From Sphingomonas sp. PP-F2F-A104-K0414 (GTDB lineage: Bacteria > Pseudomonadota > Alphaproteobacteria > Sphingomonadales > Sphingomonadaceae), in the NCBI RefSeq assembly GCF_004340945.1, contig NZ_SLYD01000002.1, positions 372,001 through 436,000 on the forward strand: a stretch of 64,000 nt of DNA, written 5' to 3'. Positions 39,901-46,900 of this stretch are shown in pieces. Position 1 is the first letter of the stretch. Each line of letters starts with the position of its first letter. The position numbers were made by a program, and so were the translations under genes. Under the pieces are notes generated by a model. It did not search any database. It was not told the origin of the DNA and saw only the letters and a program-made list of their open reading frames with translations.

Positions 39901-40136
39901 ACCGCCGCGTCGGGCACCAGCGCCGTGGCGATCGCCGCAATATCGGTCGCGCGCTGATCATCCAGCGCGACGTAGACGAGATCACCCTGTGCGAGCCGAT
40001 CGGCGATTGCCGCCGCGATCGCCGCAGGGGGCGCTGCAAGGAGCGCGGCCGGTATGATGCCGGTTTCGGTCTCGGCCTGACGGCTGGTTTGAAGCACACG
40101 CATTCCTCTCGCTGGTCCGAACTGAACGAGACGCAT
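36930..40136 (-). CDS. mfd: Transcription-repair coupling factor (Mfd) or Mfd-like translocase
   Basis: A 1068-residue protein with Mfd architecture. It has an N-terminal UvrB-like module, an RNA-polymerase-interaction (CarD-like) domain at GDVVVHEEFGIGIVRGLEAL near residue 430, and a RecG-like translocase. The translocase has Walker A VIGDVGYGKTEIALRAA, DEEQ box LALVVIDEEQRFGAADK, and motifs TLSATPIPRTLQ, TNIIEAGLDVPRANT and QLHQLRGRVGRGGRRGQ. The C-terminal TRCF domain (WIPEEEVRLSLYGRLARLED) follows. It would remove stalled RNA polymerase and recruit UvrA. It is shorter than E. coli Mfd (1148) and several motifs diverge from the usual CGDVGFGKTE type, so it could be a second Mfd paralogue. 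A closer ATG exists at 40103. Confidence 0.85.
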   Translation of the reverse strand: MRLVQFGPARGMRVLQTSRQAETETGIIPAALLAAPPAAIAAAIADRLAQGDLVYVALDDQRATDIAAIATALVPDAAVVQLPSSDALPGDDAPASPANVGLRVAALRRVRAATLGDTGPVLLVTTAEATAVRYPEPAMFDAAPPRLTVGDTIDVEAFAATAAEIGYIVDDRIDEPGEIAVRGNVIDIFPADRATPVRIEFAEGRITALREYDPVSQLGSADIACIEVGRATEPVVEKGVALLAHLPDAAIACDPGVDRRRARFMDLAADGLPRRKASADLVATRSWDAAVAKRDMVAIDPGDTPSPRFVEHRDPARAFAKLARDVLADSRLVLVGSPRDLRFLQPRLEHRTKIAFTAIERWSDVAAAKPGSAMLLVAPIDRGFVAPGATVIAGADLLGGRARGDEIGASGLGALAGLSSELRCGDVVVHEEFGIGIVRGLEALPDAGGDAIVLGYAKDGRRLVPVAEADRIWRYGADADAVTLDALDGSSWQKRRGAIDAAIAESARDLAAIAAERAARTTDPIVPDRAAYERFAAGFAFTETPDQARAITTTLADLASGKPMDRLVIGDVGYGKTEIALRAAAAVALSGRQVAIAAPTTVLVRQHIETFARRFEGTGVVVAGLSRLSSTAEKARVKAGLADGSIGVVIGTGAIAGKGVAYKDLALVVIDEEQRFGAADKAKLHTLGAGHVLTLSATPIPRTLQSAMIGLQGMSVIATPPARRQPIRTAVASFDDATVRAALRRERARGGQSFVVVPRIDDMAPLAAKLAKLVPELGLVQAHGKMPAAEIDEAMVGFAAGDGDVLLATNIIEAGLDVPRANTMIVHHADRFGLSQLHQLRGRVGRGGRRGQVMLLTDGDATIAEATLKRLRTLQAFDRLGAGFAISARDLDLRGAGDLVGEAQAGHMKLIGIDLYQHLFGRALRLARGEAVDDWVPDLHLGVGGSLPDTWIPEEEVRLSLYGRLARLEDVAALDQFEAELEDRFGVVPDSARRLLLLARIRLRACAAGIRRIDAGPAAIAFTPNDRRADAPLADLVEKNGRWIAQRAVADPVERAAQVEALLDALTD

Positions 40137-40305
40137 CGACGCGTGTTCCTGCGACGCTATCCTCGATCAGTGCGTTTGCCGGTGGATGCTGCCGATGCGT
40201 GTCGCCGTCGAGGGGCTCGACGCGGTCGGTGCTGGACATCGAAGATTTGTCGTATAATTCCGGCGATCAATACCGTTGCATCGCGACGGGAGTGAGGTGG
40301 CGAAC

Positions 40306-41169
40306 ATGACGTCTTTCATCGCGGTCGACTGGGGCACCTCGAACCGCCGCGCGTTCCGGATCGAGGCGGGGCTCGTCATTGCCTCGGAACGCGACGATCG
40401 CGGCGCAGCGACGGTCGCGCCTGCGGACTATGCGGCCGAGGTCATGGGCATCCGTGACCGGCTTGGCGACCTGCCGATGCTCCTCGCGGGGATGGTCGGC
40501 TCGACCATTGGCTGGCGTAGCGTGCCGTATGTCGCAGCACCCGCCGGGCTCGCCGAGATCGCCGCCGCGGTCCACCGGATCGACGACCGGACCGCGATCG
40601 TGCCGGGGCTGTCGTACCGCGACGGGCTGCATGCCGACGTGATGCGCGGCGAAGAGGTGCAGTTGCTCGGTGCGGTCGCCGCCGGGCTGGTGCCGGCCGA
40701 CGCGATGCTCTGCCAGCCCGGCACGCACTGCAAATGGGCGACGATCGAAGCGGGCGCGATCACCCGCTTCACCACCGCGATAACCGGCGAACTCTTCGCG
40801 CTGTTGCGGACGCACGGCATCCTCGCCAGCCAGCTCGGCCATCCGGTCGAACCCGGTGCAGCGTTCCGCGACGGCGTCGCCGAGGGCGCGAAACGCGATC
40901 TGGCCGCCAGCCTGTTCGCGATCCGCGCGCGCGGGGTGCTCGGGATCGCCGACGACACGCACGCCGCGTCGTTCGCGAGCGGTCTGCTGATTGGGGCGGA
41001 TACCGCGGCACGGATCGAGCGCGGCACGACGGTGCACATCCTCGCCGACCCGGCCCTCGGCGCACTCTATGCAGATGCGATCGATGCGCTCGGCGGCACC
41101 TCGCACCATATCGACAGTCAGGCCGCGTTCGTCGCCGGCATCACCCGCATTCAGGATCTTGCAGCATGA
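40306..41169 (+). CDS. dgoK: 2-dehydro-3-deoxygalactonokinase
   Basis: A 287-residue sugar acid kinase. ATG 40306 is preceded by GTGAGGTGG and starts MTSFIAVDWGTSNRRAFRI, with the phosphate-binding DWGTSNRR motif. Other DgoK features are VPGLSYRDGLHADVMRGEEVQLLGA, CQPGTHCKWATIEAGAITRFTTAITGELFALL and the C-terminal SGLLIGADTAARIERG. It phosphorylates 2-dehydro-3-deoxygalactonate at C6 in the De Ley-Doudoroff route of galactose/galactonate breakdown. The aldolase gene overlaps its stop by four bases. Confidence 0.94.
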   Translation: MTSFIAVDWGTSNRRAFRIEAGLVIASERDDRGAATVAPADYAAEVMGIRDRLGDLPMLLAGMVGSTIGWRSVPYVAAPAGLAEIAAAVHRIDDRTAIVPGLSYRDGLHADVMRGEEVQLLGAVAAGLVPADAMLCQPGTHCKWATIEAGAITRFTTAITGELFALLRTHGILASQLGHPVEPGAAFRDGVAEGAKRDLAASLFAIRARGVLGIADDTHAASFASGLLIGADTAARIERGTTVHILADPALGALYADAIDALGGTSHHIDSQAAFVAGITRIQDLAA

Positions 41170-41801
41170 CCACGCACCGCCAAGCTTTCGACGACGCCTT
41201 TGCGAAGTGCCCGCTGATCGCGATTCTGCGCGGGGTCAAACCGGAGGAGGTCGAGGCGATCGGCGAGGCGCTGGTCGAGGCCGGCTTCACGATCCTCGAA
41301 GTGCCGATGAACTCGCCCGAGCCGCTCGACAGCATCGCTCGCCTCGCGCGCACGCTGAAGGGTCGCGCGGTCGTCGGCGCGGGCACGGTGTTGCGTGTCG
41401 AGGATGTGGAGGCGGTCGGCGCGGCCGGCGGCACGCTGATCATCGCGCCCAACGCGAATGTGCGGGTGATCGCGGCGGCCGCGGAGAAGGGCTATGTCGC
41501 GCTCCCCGGCATCGCCACGCCGACCGAGGCGTTCGCGGCGCTGGAGGCAGGTGCTGCGGCACTGAAACTCTTCCCCGCCGAGGCCGCCAGCCCCGCCGTG
41601 CTGAAGGCGATGCGCGCCGTCCTCCCCAAGGATACGCGCGTTCTGCCGGTCGGCGGAGTCGTGCCGGAGATCATGGCGGAATGGCGCAAGGCGGGGGCCG
41701 CGGGGTTCGGTCTGGGCTCGGCGCTGTATGCGCCGGGGATGACCGCGGCGGATGTCGGCGCGCGGGCGCGCGGGTTTATCGAAGCGCTGAAGGCGGAGTA
41801 G
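41166..41801 (+). CDS. dgoA: 2-dehydro-3-deoxy-6-phosphogalactonate aldolase
   Basis: A 211-residue KDPG/KDPGal aldolase-family protein. It has CPLIAILRGVKPEEVEAIGEALVEAGFTILEVPMNSPEPLDSIARLA with the proton-transfer Glu, VGAGTVLRVEDVEAV, and the Schiff-base Lys in AGAAALKLFPAEAASP, followed by LPVGGVVPE. The LEVPMNSP segment and partnership with dgoK point to KDPGal, not KDPG. It cleaves KDPGal to pyruvate and glyceraldehyde 3-phosphate. ATG overlaps the dgoK TGA (ATGA). Galactonate dehydratase and transport genes are not in this window. Confidence 0.93.
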   Translation: MTTHRQAFDDAFAKCPLIAILRGVKPEEVEAIGEALVEAGFTILEVPMNSPEPLDSIARLARTLKGRAVVGAGTVLRVEDVEAVGAAGGTLIIAPNANVRVIAAAAEKGYVALPGIATPTEAFAALEAGAAALKLFPAEAASPAVLKAMRAVLPKDTRVLPVGGVVPEIMAEWRKAGAAGFGLGSALYAPGMTAADVGARARGFIEALKAE

Positions 41802-41825
41802 CGCCGTACCGGTTGGCGTCGCTGA

Positions 41826-42212
41826 AGCTGGGCGTAGCGTACGCTAGGCCGCGCACACCCGTTCGTCACCCCAGCGAAAGCTGGGGTCTCCCGGTTCGGG
41901 TCTTCTGCGCGACAACATGGATACCCCAGCTTTCGCTGGGGTGACGGAGGGAGCGACCGATTGGGGCTCACGATCGACCCGCTATCGTCTTTGCAGCGCG
42001 TTGGGTTTGGGGCGGCGCAGCGCCGCACCGGTCGAGCTGGGCACAGCGTACGCTAGGCCGCGCACCCCGTTCGTCACCCCAGCGAAAGCTGGGGTCTCCT
42101 GGTTCGGGTCTCCCGCGCGACAACAGGGATACCCCAGCTTTCGCTGGGGTGACGGAGGGGGCAACCGATCGACCCGCTATCGTCTTCGCAGCGCGTTGGG
42201 TTTAGGGCGGCG
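41826..42212. repeat. 209-bp tandem duplication with REP palindromes, up to bioF
   Basis: Two direct copies offset by 209 bases (GCGTACGCTAGGCCGCGCAC at 41837 and 42046). Each contains a REP pair (GTCACCCCAGCGAAAGCTGG facing CCCAGCTTTCGCTGGGGTGA, roughly 41868-41945 and 42074-42155), then GATCGACCCGCTATCGTCTT and GCAGCGCGTTGGGTTT. The second copy ends three bases before the bioF ATG, so the leader of bioF is made of repeat sequence. No gene is seen in this 413-base gap. Confidence 0.92.
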
Positions 42213-42214
42213 CG

Positions 42215-43336
42215 ATGATGTTCGCCGACCAGGACCGAGACCTCGCCAATCTGGCCGCCGCCGACCGCTATCGATCGCTCCGCCCGCGCACCGGCATCGA
42301 CTTCGCCTCGAACGACTATCTCGGGCTCGCCGGGTCGGACCGGCTGCGCGCCGCGATGATCGACGCCTTGTCGAGGGGCGTACCGGTCGGCTCGGGCGGC
42401 TCGCGGCTTTTACGCGGCAATGCGCCCGAGCATGAAACGCTGGAAGCGGAGGCCGCGCGGTTCTTCGGGACCGAGGCGGCATTGTTCTTTGCCAGCGGCT
42501 ACATCGCCAACACGATCCTGTTCGCGACATTGCCCCAGCGCGGCGACCTGATCGTCCACGACGCACTGATCCACGCCAGCGCGCACGAGGGTATGCGCCT
42601 CACGCGAGCGAGTTGCGTTAGCGCGGCGCACAATGATGCCGATGCGTTCGCAGATGCGATTACCGCATGGCGCGCGACGGGTGGCACGGGCCGCGTATGG
42701 ATCGCGGTCGAGAGCCTCTACAGCATGGACGGCGACCGCGCGCCGCTCGCCGATCTCGCGCACGTCGCGGACCGCCACGACGCGATCCTGCTGATCGACG
42801 AAGCGCATGCGACCGGGGTATTCGGCACCGACGGCCGTGGCCTGGCCGAAGGACTCGACGGACGCGCGAACGTCATCACCCTGCGGACCTGCGGCAAGGC
42901 GCTCGGCTGCGAGGGCGCGCTGTTGTGCGGGCCGGCGGTGATGCGCGAATTCATCGTCAATCGCGGCCGCGGGTTCATCTTCTCGACCGCATCGTCACCA
43001 CTGATGGCGCTGGCAGTCGGTGAGGCGTTGCGGATCATGGCCGACGAACCCGCGCGGCGGGACCAGTTGTGGGGCCTGATCGCGACGGCGGAGCGCGTGC
43101 TGGTGCCGCACGGTGTCGTGGCGACCGGGTCGCAGATCCTGCCACTGGTACTCGGCGATGCGGCACGGACGATGCGTGTCGCGAGCGCGATCCAGGCGGC
43201 GGGGTTCGACGTGCGCGGCATACGGCCGCCGACCGTGCCCGAGGGGACGTCGCGATTGCGGATATCGTTGACGCTGAACGCCACCGCGGCAGATATCGCG
43301 GCTTTGGGAACAATATTGGGAGAGGCGCTGCAATGA
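42215..43336 (+). CDS. bioF: 8-amino-7-oxononanoate synthase
   Basis: A 373-residue PLP alpha-oxoamine synthase. It has IDFASNDYLGLAGS, VGSGGSRLLRGNAPEHETLEAEAARFFG, the aspartate/His PLP pocket LLIDEAHATGVFG and PLP Lys228 in TLRTCGKALGCEGALLCG. It condenses pimeloyl-CoA/ACP with alanine in biotin synthesis. Two consecutive ATGs (42215, 42218) are possible starts. It heads the bioF-bioD-bioA run, whose leader lies in a duplicated repeat. Confidence 0.95.
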   Translation: MMFADQDRDLANLAAADRYRSLRPRTGIDFASNDYLGLAGSDRLRAAMIDALSRGVPVGSGGSRLLRGNAPEHETLEAEAARFFGTEAALFFASGYIANTILFATLPQRGDLIVHDALIHASAHEGMRLTRASCVSAAHNDADAFADAITAWRATGGTGRVWIAVESLYSMDGDRAPLADLAHVADRHDAILLIDEAHATGVFGTDGRGLAEGLDGRANVITLRTCGKALGCEGALLCGPAVMREFIVNRGRGFIFSTASSPLMALAVGEALRIMADEPARRDQLWGLIATAERVLVPHGVVATGSQILPLVLGDAARTMRVASAIQAAGFDVRGIRPPTVPEGTSRLRISLTLNATAADIAALGTILGEALQ

Positions 43337-43950
43337 CGATCGTGGTCACCGGAACGGACACCGATATCGGCAAGACCGTGTTCGCCGCGGGCCTGACCGC
43401 AGCGCGCGGCGCGCGCTATTGGAAGCCGGTGCAGGCCGGGCTCGCGGATGGCAGCGATGCGGCTTCGGTCGTTACCTTGGGCGTTCCCGCAGACCACGTC
43501 CTGCCCGAAGCCTACCGGCTGACCACGCCGTGCTCGCCGCATCTCGCCGCCGAGATCGATGATGTGACGATCGATCCCGAGCGGCTAACGCTTCCCGAAG
43601 TCGATGGCCCGCTGGTGGTCGAGGGCGCGGGCGGCGTGATGGTCCCGGTGACGCGCGACCTGATCTTCGCCGACCTGTTCGCGCGATGGGGCAAGCCGGT
43701 CGTGCTCGTTGCGCGCACCGGGCTCGGCACAATCAACCACAGCCTGCTCTCGATCGAGGCGTTGCGGAGCCGCGGCGTACCGATCCTCGGCATTGCTTTC
43801 ATCGGCGACGCGGTCGAGGACAGCGAGGCGACGATCGCCGCACTCGGCAAGATCCGGAGGCTAGGCCGCTTGCCCCGCCTCGATCCGTTGAACGCCGCGA
43901 CGCTGGCCGCGGCGTTCGCCGCGAATTTCGACCTGGAGGCGTTCCGGTGA
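43333..43950 (+). CDS. bioD: Dethiobiotin synthetase
   Basis: A 205-residue P-loop enzyme: MTIVVTGTDTDIGKTVFAAGL (nucleotide loop), YWKPVQAGLADGSDA with the catalytic Lys, and PLVVEGAGGVMVPVTRDLIFADLFA with VVLVARTGLGTINHSLLSIEAL. It forms the ureido ring of dethiobiotin from diaminopelargonate, CO2 and ATP. ATG overlaps the bioF stop by four bases (ATGA) and bioA overlaps its own stop, which indicates coupled translation. Confidence 0.95.
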   Translation: MTIVVTGTDTDIGKTVFAAGLTAARGARYWKPVQAGLADGSDAASVVTLGVPADHVLPEAYRLTTPCSPHLAAEIDDVTIDPERLTLPEVDGPLVVEGAGGVMVPVTRDLIFADLFARWGKPVVLVARTGLGTINHSLLSIEALRSRGVPILGIAFIGDAVEDSEATIAALGKIRRLGRLPRLDPLNAATLAAAFAANFDLEAFR

Positions 43951-45206
43951 GCGACTCCCCCGTCTGGCATCCGTTCACGCAGCACGGCCTGCGCGAGCCG
44001 ATCCCGCTCGTCACGCATGCCGAGGGCGCCGCACTCTACACCTCGGATGGCCGGCGGATCGTCGATGCGATCTCGTCCTGGTGGGTGACCACGCATGGCC
44101 ATGCCAACCCGAAGATCATGGCGGCGATCGCGGAGCAGGCGGGCAAGCTCGACCAGATCATCTTCGCCGGCTGGACGCACCAGCCTGCCGAGGACCTCGC
44201 GCGCGGACTGACCGCGATCATGCCGCCCGAATTGACCCGCGTGTTCTTCTCGGACTCCGGCTCGACCAGCGTCGAGTGCGCGCTGAAGATGGCGCTCGGC
44301 TATTGGCTCGATCGCGGCGAGGATCGCCACCGTATCCTGGTGATGGAGCACGGCTATCACGGCGACACGATCGGCGCGATGTCGGTCGGCGCGCGCGGCG
44401 TGTTCAACCGGGCGTACGAACCGCTGCTGTTCGATGTCGGCACTATCCCCTTCCCCGCCGCGGGGCTCGAGCAGGCGACGCTCGACGCGCTCGAGAAGGC
44501 TTGCGCCGCGCACCCGGCCGCGTTCATCGTCGAACCGCTGCTGCTCGGCGCGGGCGGGATGCACATCTATCCCGCGCACATTCTCGCCGAGATGCGGCGG
44601 ATCTGCGCGCGCCACGACGTGCTGTTCATCGCCGACGAGGTGATGACCGGCTGGGGCCGCACGGGCAGTTTGCTCGCCTGCGAACAGGCGGGCGTGGTGC
44701 CCGATATCCTGTGCCTGTCGAAGGGGCTGACCGGCGGCGCGATCCCGCTCGCGGTGACGATGGCGACCGAGGCGATCTACCAGGCGCATTACGGGACCGA
44801 CCGGTCGCGGATGTTCTTCCACTCGTCGAGCTACACCGCCAACCCGATCGCCTGCGCCGCCGCCAACGCGAATCTGGCGATCTGGCGCGACGAACCCGTG
44901 CGCGAGCGGATCGCAGATCTCGCCGCCCGCCAGGCGTCAAGGCTGGAGACGCTCGCCCGGAACCCCCGCATCGCCAACGCGCGCCAGATCGGCACCATCA
45001 CTGCGGTCGAGTTGCGCGGCGAAGACGGCTATCTGTCGCAGATCGGGCCGCGTCTGCTCGCCTTCTTCGGCGCGCGCGACCTGCTGCTCCGGCCGCTCGG
45101 CAACACCGTCTACGTCATGCCACCCTATTGCATCGACGACGCCGATCTCGACCGGATCTATGCAGCGATCGGCGAGGCGTGCGACGTGCTGGGGCAAGAC
45201 TCCTGA
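43947..45206 (+). CDS. bioA: Adenosylmethionine-8-amino-7-oxononanoate aminotransferase
   Basis: A 419-residue class III aminotransferase starting at GTG 43947, which overlaps the bioD TGA. SDSPVWHPFTQHG, ISSWWVTTHGHANPKI, EHGYHGDTIGAMSVG, DEVMTGWGRTGSL and PLP Lys259 in DILCLSKGLTGGAIPLAVTMA identify BioA, which uses S-adenosylmethionine as amino donor to make 7,8-diaminopelargonate. bioB, and the pimeloyl-forming genes bioC/bioH or bioZ, are not in this window. Confidence 0.95.
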   Translation: MSDSPVWHPFTQHGLREPIPLVTHAEGAALYTSDGRRIVDAISSWWVTTHGHANPKIMAAIAEQAGKLDQIIFAGWTHQPAEDLARGLTAIMPPELTRVFFSDSGSTSVECALKMALGYWLDRGEDRHRILVMEHGYHGDTIGAMSVGARGVFNRAYEPLLFDVGTIPFPAAGLEQATLDALEKACAAHPAAFIVEPLLLGAGGMHIYPAHILAEMRRICARHDVLFIADEVMTGWGRTGSLLACEQAGVVPDILCLSKGLTGGAIPLAVTMATEAIYQAHYGTDRSRMFFHSSSYTANPIACAAANANLAIWRDEPVRERIADLAARQASRLETLARNPRIANARQIGTITAVELRGEDGYLSQIGPRLLAFFGARDLLLRPLGNTVYVMPPYCIDDADLDRIYAAIGEACDVLGQDS

Positions 45207-45211
45207 CGTTT

Positions 45212-45228
45212 TTGCTGCGGTGCAGCAA
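45212..45228. promoter_or_regulatory. Candidate PhaR-binding palindrome
   Basis: A perfect 7+3+7 dyad, TTGCTGC-GGT-GCAGCAA, contains CTGC-N3-GCAG at 45215-45225. CTGC-N3/4-GCAG is, as I recall, the PhaR recognition pattern described in Paracoccus and Rhodobacter. It lies 71 bases before the esterase gene start. It also overlaps a TTTTTGCTGC run after bioA, so a hairpin at the bioA transcript end is the alternative reading. Confidence 0.5.
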
Positions 45229-45299
45229 CAAATGATGTACGTCCCACGTTGAGATAAGATCGCGGCCTAGTACGCCTTGCGACGAAAGGCTCGATTCAC

Positions 45300-46418
45300 G
45301 TGAGAAACATCGCCGACACCATCGCCCGCATGGCCCGCGCCGGGGCCCCCACGCCGCGCACCACCGCGCCTAGCCGCCTGACGCCGTTGGTCGAGTTCGG
45401 GACCAATCCGGGGGCCTTGCTCGGGTACGCCTATGTGCCCGCCGACCTTCCCGCGAACGCGCCGTTGGTCGTCGTCCTGCACGGCTGCACGCAGACCGCG
45501 GCGGGCTATGATCACGGGTCGGGTTGGTCGCAGCTTGCCGATCGCGCCGGCTTCGCGCTGCTGTTTCCCGAGCAGACGCGCGCGAACAATCCCAATCTCT
45601 GCTTCAACTGGTTCGCGTCCGAAGATACCGCACAAGCCGGCGGTGAAGCCGAATCGATCGCGCAGATGACCGAGACGATGATCGCACGCCACGGCCTCGA
45701 TCGCAGCCGCGTGTACGTTACCGGGCTGTCGGCGGGCGGAGCTATGACGGTTGCGATGCTCGCCACGCGACCCGACCTGTTCGCGGGCGGGGCGGCGATC
45801 GGCGGGCTTGCGTACGGCACCGCGACCGGCGTGTCGCAGGCGCTCGACCGGATGCGCGGGCATGGCGATACGAGCGATACGGCTTTGATCGACAAGGTTC
45901 GCAGCGGCGCGCGCGGCCATGACGGGGCGTGGCCGACGCTGGCGATTTGGCACGGCGGCGCGGACGCGACGGTCAGCGTCGCGAATGCGGACACGATCGC
46001 GCGGCAATGGCGCGGTATCCACGGCGTCGATGCGAACGCGGTACGCACGGAACGCGTCGGCACCGCCGTCCACCGGATCTGGTCGGACGCGCAAGGGCGC
46101 GACGTGGTCGAGGACTGGACCGTGCCGGGCATGGGTCACGGCACGCCGATCGATCCGTTGCGCGGCGAGCGTCTGGGGGCCGCGGGCCCGTTCATGCTCG
46201 ATGTCGGGATTTCGAGCACGGCGGTGATTGCGAAATCTTGGGGGCTGGTTGCGGCGGCGAAGGCGGAGACTGCGGCAAAGTCGGTGCCGATCGAACGGGC
46301 CGCGAAGATCGCGATCCCGGTCTCGTCGAAGCCCGCGGCGAAGCCTCTGCCGGAGCCCCCTGGCGGTATCCAAGCTACGATCGAGAACGCCCTCCGCGCC
46401 GCCGGGTTGATGCGGTAG
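45300..46418 (+). CDS. PHB depolymerase family esterase
   Basis: A 372-residue alpha/beta hydrolase of the extracellular-type PHB depolymerase/feruloyl esterase group. PLVVVLHGCTQTAAGYDHGSGW is the oxyanion region. The triad can be read as Ser144 (VTGLSAGGAMT), Asp222 (WHGGADATVS) and His280 (VPGMGHGTPID). CFNWFASEDTAQAGGEAESI is family typical. No signal peptide is evident from the GTG start at 45300 (an ATG lies at 45330), so it may act inside the cell. A PhaR-type box upstream suggests that it belongs to the PHA regulon. Confidence 0.86.
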   Translation: MRNIADTIARMARAGAPTPRTTAPSRLTPLVEFGTNPGALLGYAYVPADLPANAPLVVVLHGCTQTAAGYDHGSGWSQLADRAGFALLFPEQTRANNPNLCFNWFASEDTAQAGGEAESIAQMTETMIARHGLDRSRVYVTGLSAGGAMTVAMLATRPDLFAGGAAIGGLAYGTATGVSQALDRMRGHGDTSDTALIDKVRSGARGHDGAWPTLAIWHGGADATVSVANADTIARQWRGIHGVDANAVRTERVGTAVHRIWSDAQGRDVVEDWTVPGMGHGTPIDPLRGERLGAAGPFMLDVGISSTAVIAKSWGLVAAAKAETAAKSVPIERAAKIAIPVSSKPAAKPLPEPPGGIQATIENALRAAGLMR

Positions 46419-46534
46419 CGTTCCGGCTGAGAGCACCGATACGGTCGACAACGCCGTTTCTTCGAGGCCAGGATTTGCCACCGGTCACCCCCCTGCAAAG
46501 CCTTAACCGCTGCATAGCCGTCGCCTCAAAATAT

Positions 46535-46621
46535 CCGTCACCCCAGCGGAAGCTGGGGTATCCTGCGGGGCAGATGACAATCGCCACGACGATGATATCC
46601 CAGCTTTCGCTGGGATGACGG
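46535..46621. repeat. REP-like paired palindrome
   Basis: CCGTCACCCCAGCGGAAGCTGG and the facing CCCAGCTTTCGCTGGGATGACG with a spacer of about 40 bases. It lies after the esterase gene. Confidence 0.9.
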
Positions 46622-46698
46622 AATTGGCGTAACACGCATCTTTTTAAGTCACGCGGTTACTCGATCGTCCCCGTCACCCGTCACAAGCCGGATCGCCG

Positions 46699-46836
46699 CA
46701 TCAATCCTCCCCCGCCAGGGGGAGGTGGCTGGCGCTTGCCAGACGGAGGGGGAGGAAAGGGAAACAACTGTTTCGTGTCCTCCCCCTCCGTCGCCTTCGG
46801 CGCCACCTCCCCCTTGCGGGGGAGGATTGGTTGCTC
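46699..46836. repeat. Nested palindrome pair (CCTCCCCC/GGGGGAGG family)
   Basis: Outer arms AATCCTCCCCCGCCAGGGGG and the inverse CCCCCTTGCGGGGGAGGATT, inner arms GGTGGCTGGC...CAGACGGAGGGGGAGGA and TCCTCCCCCTCCGTCG...GCCACCTCC. It forms one long imperfect cruciform-like structure. The 482-base gap 46419-46900 holds only these two repeats as far as I can see. Confidence 0.85.
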
Positions 46837-46900
46837 CGGCAGCGACGCAGCGTCCCCATACGATGATCGACTTGCCGCCCAACCCGGGTAAAGCCGCTAC

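Noticed and set aside
41826..42212. A CRISPR-like array of CAGCGAAAGCTGG repeats
   Set aside because: Repeat spacing is irregular, the units are palindromic pairs in alternating orientation and the spacers are duplicated, so this is a REP-type duplication. No cas genes are present.
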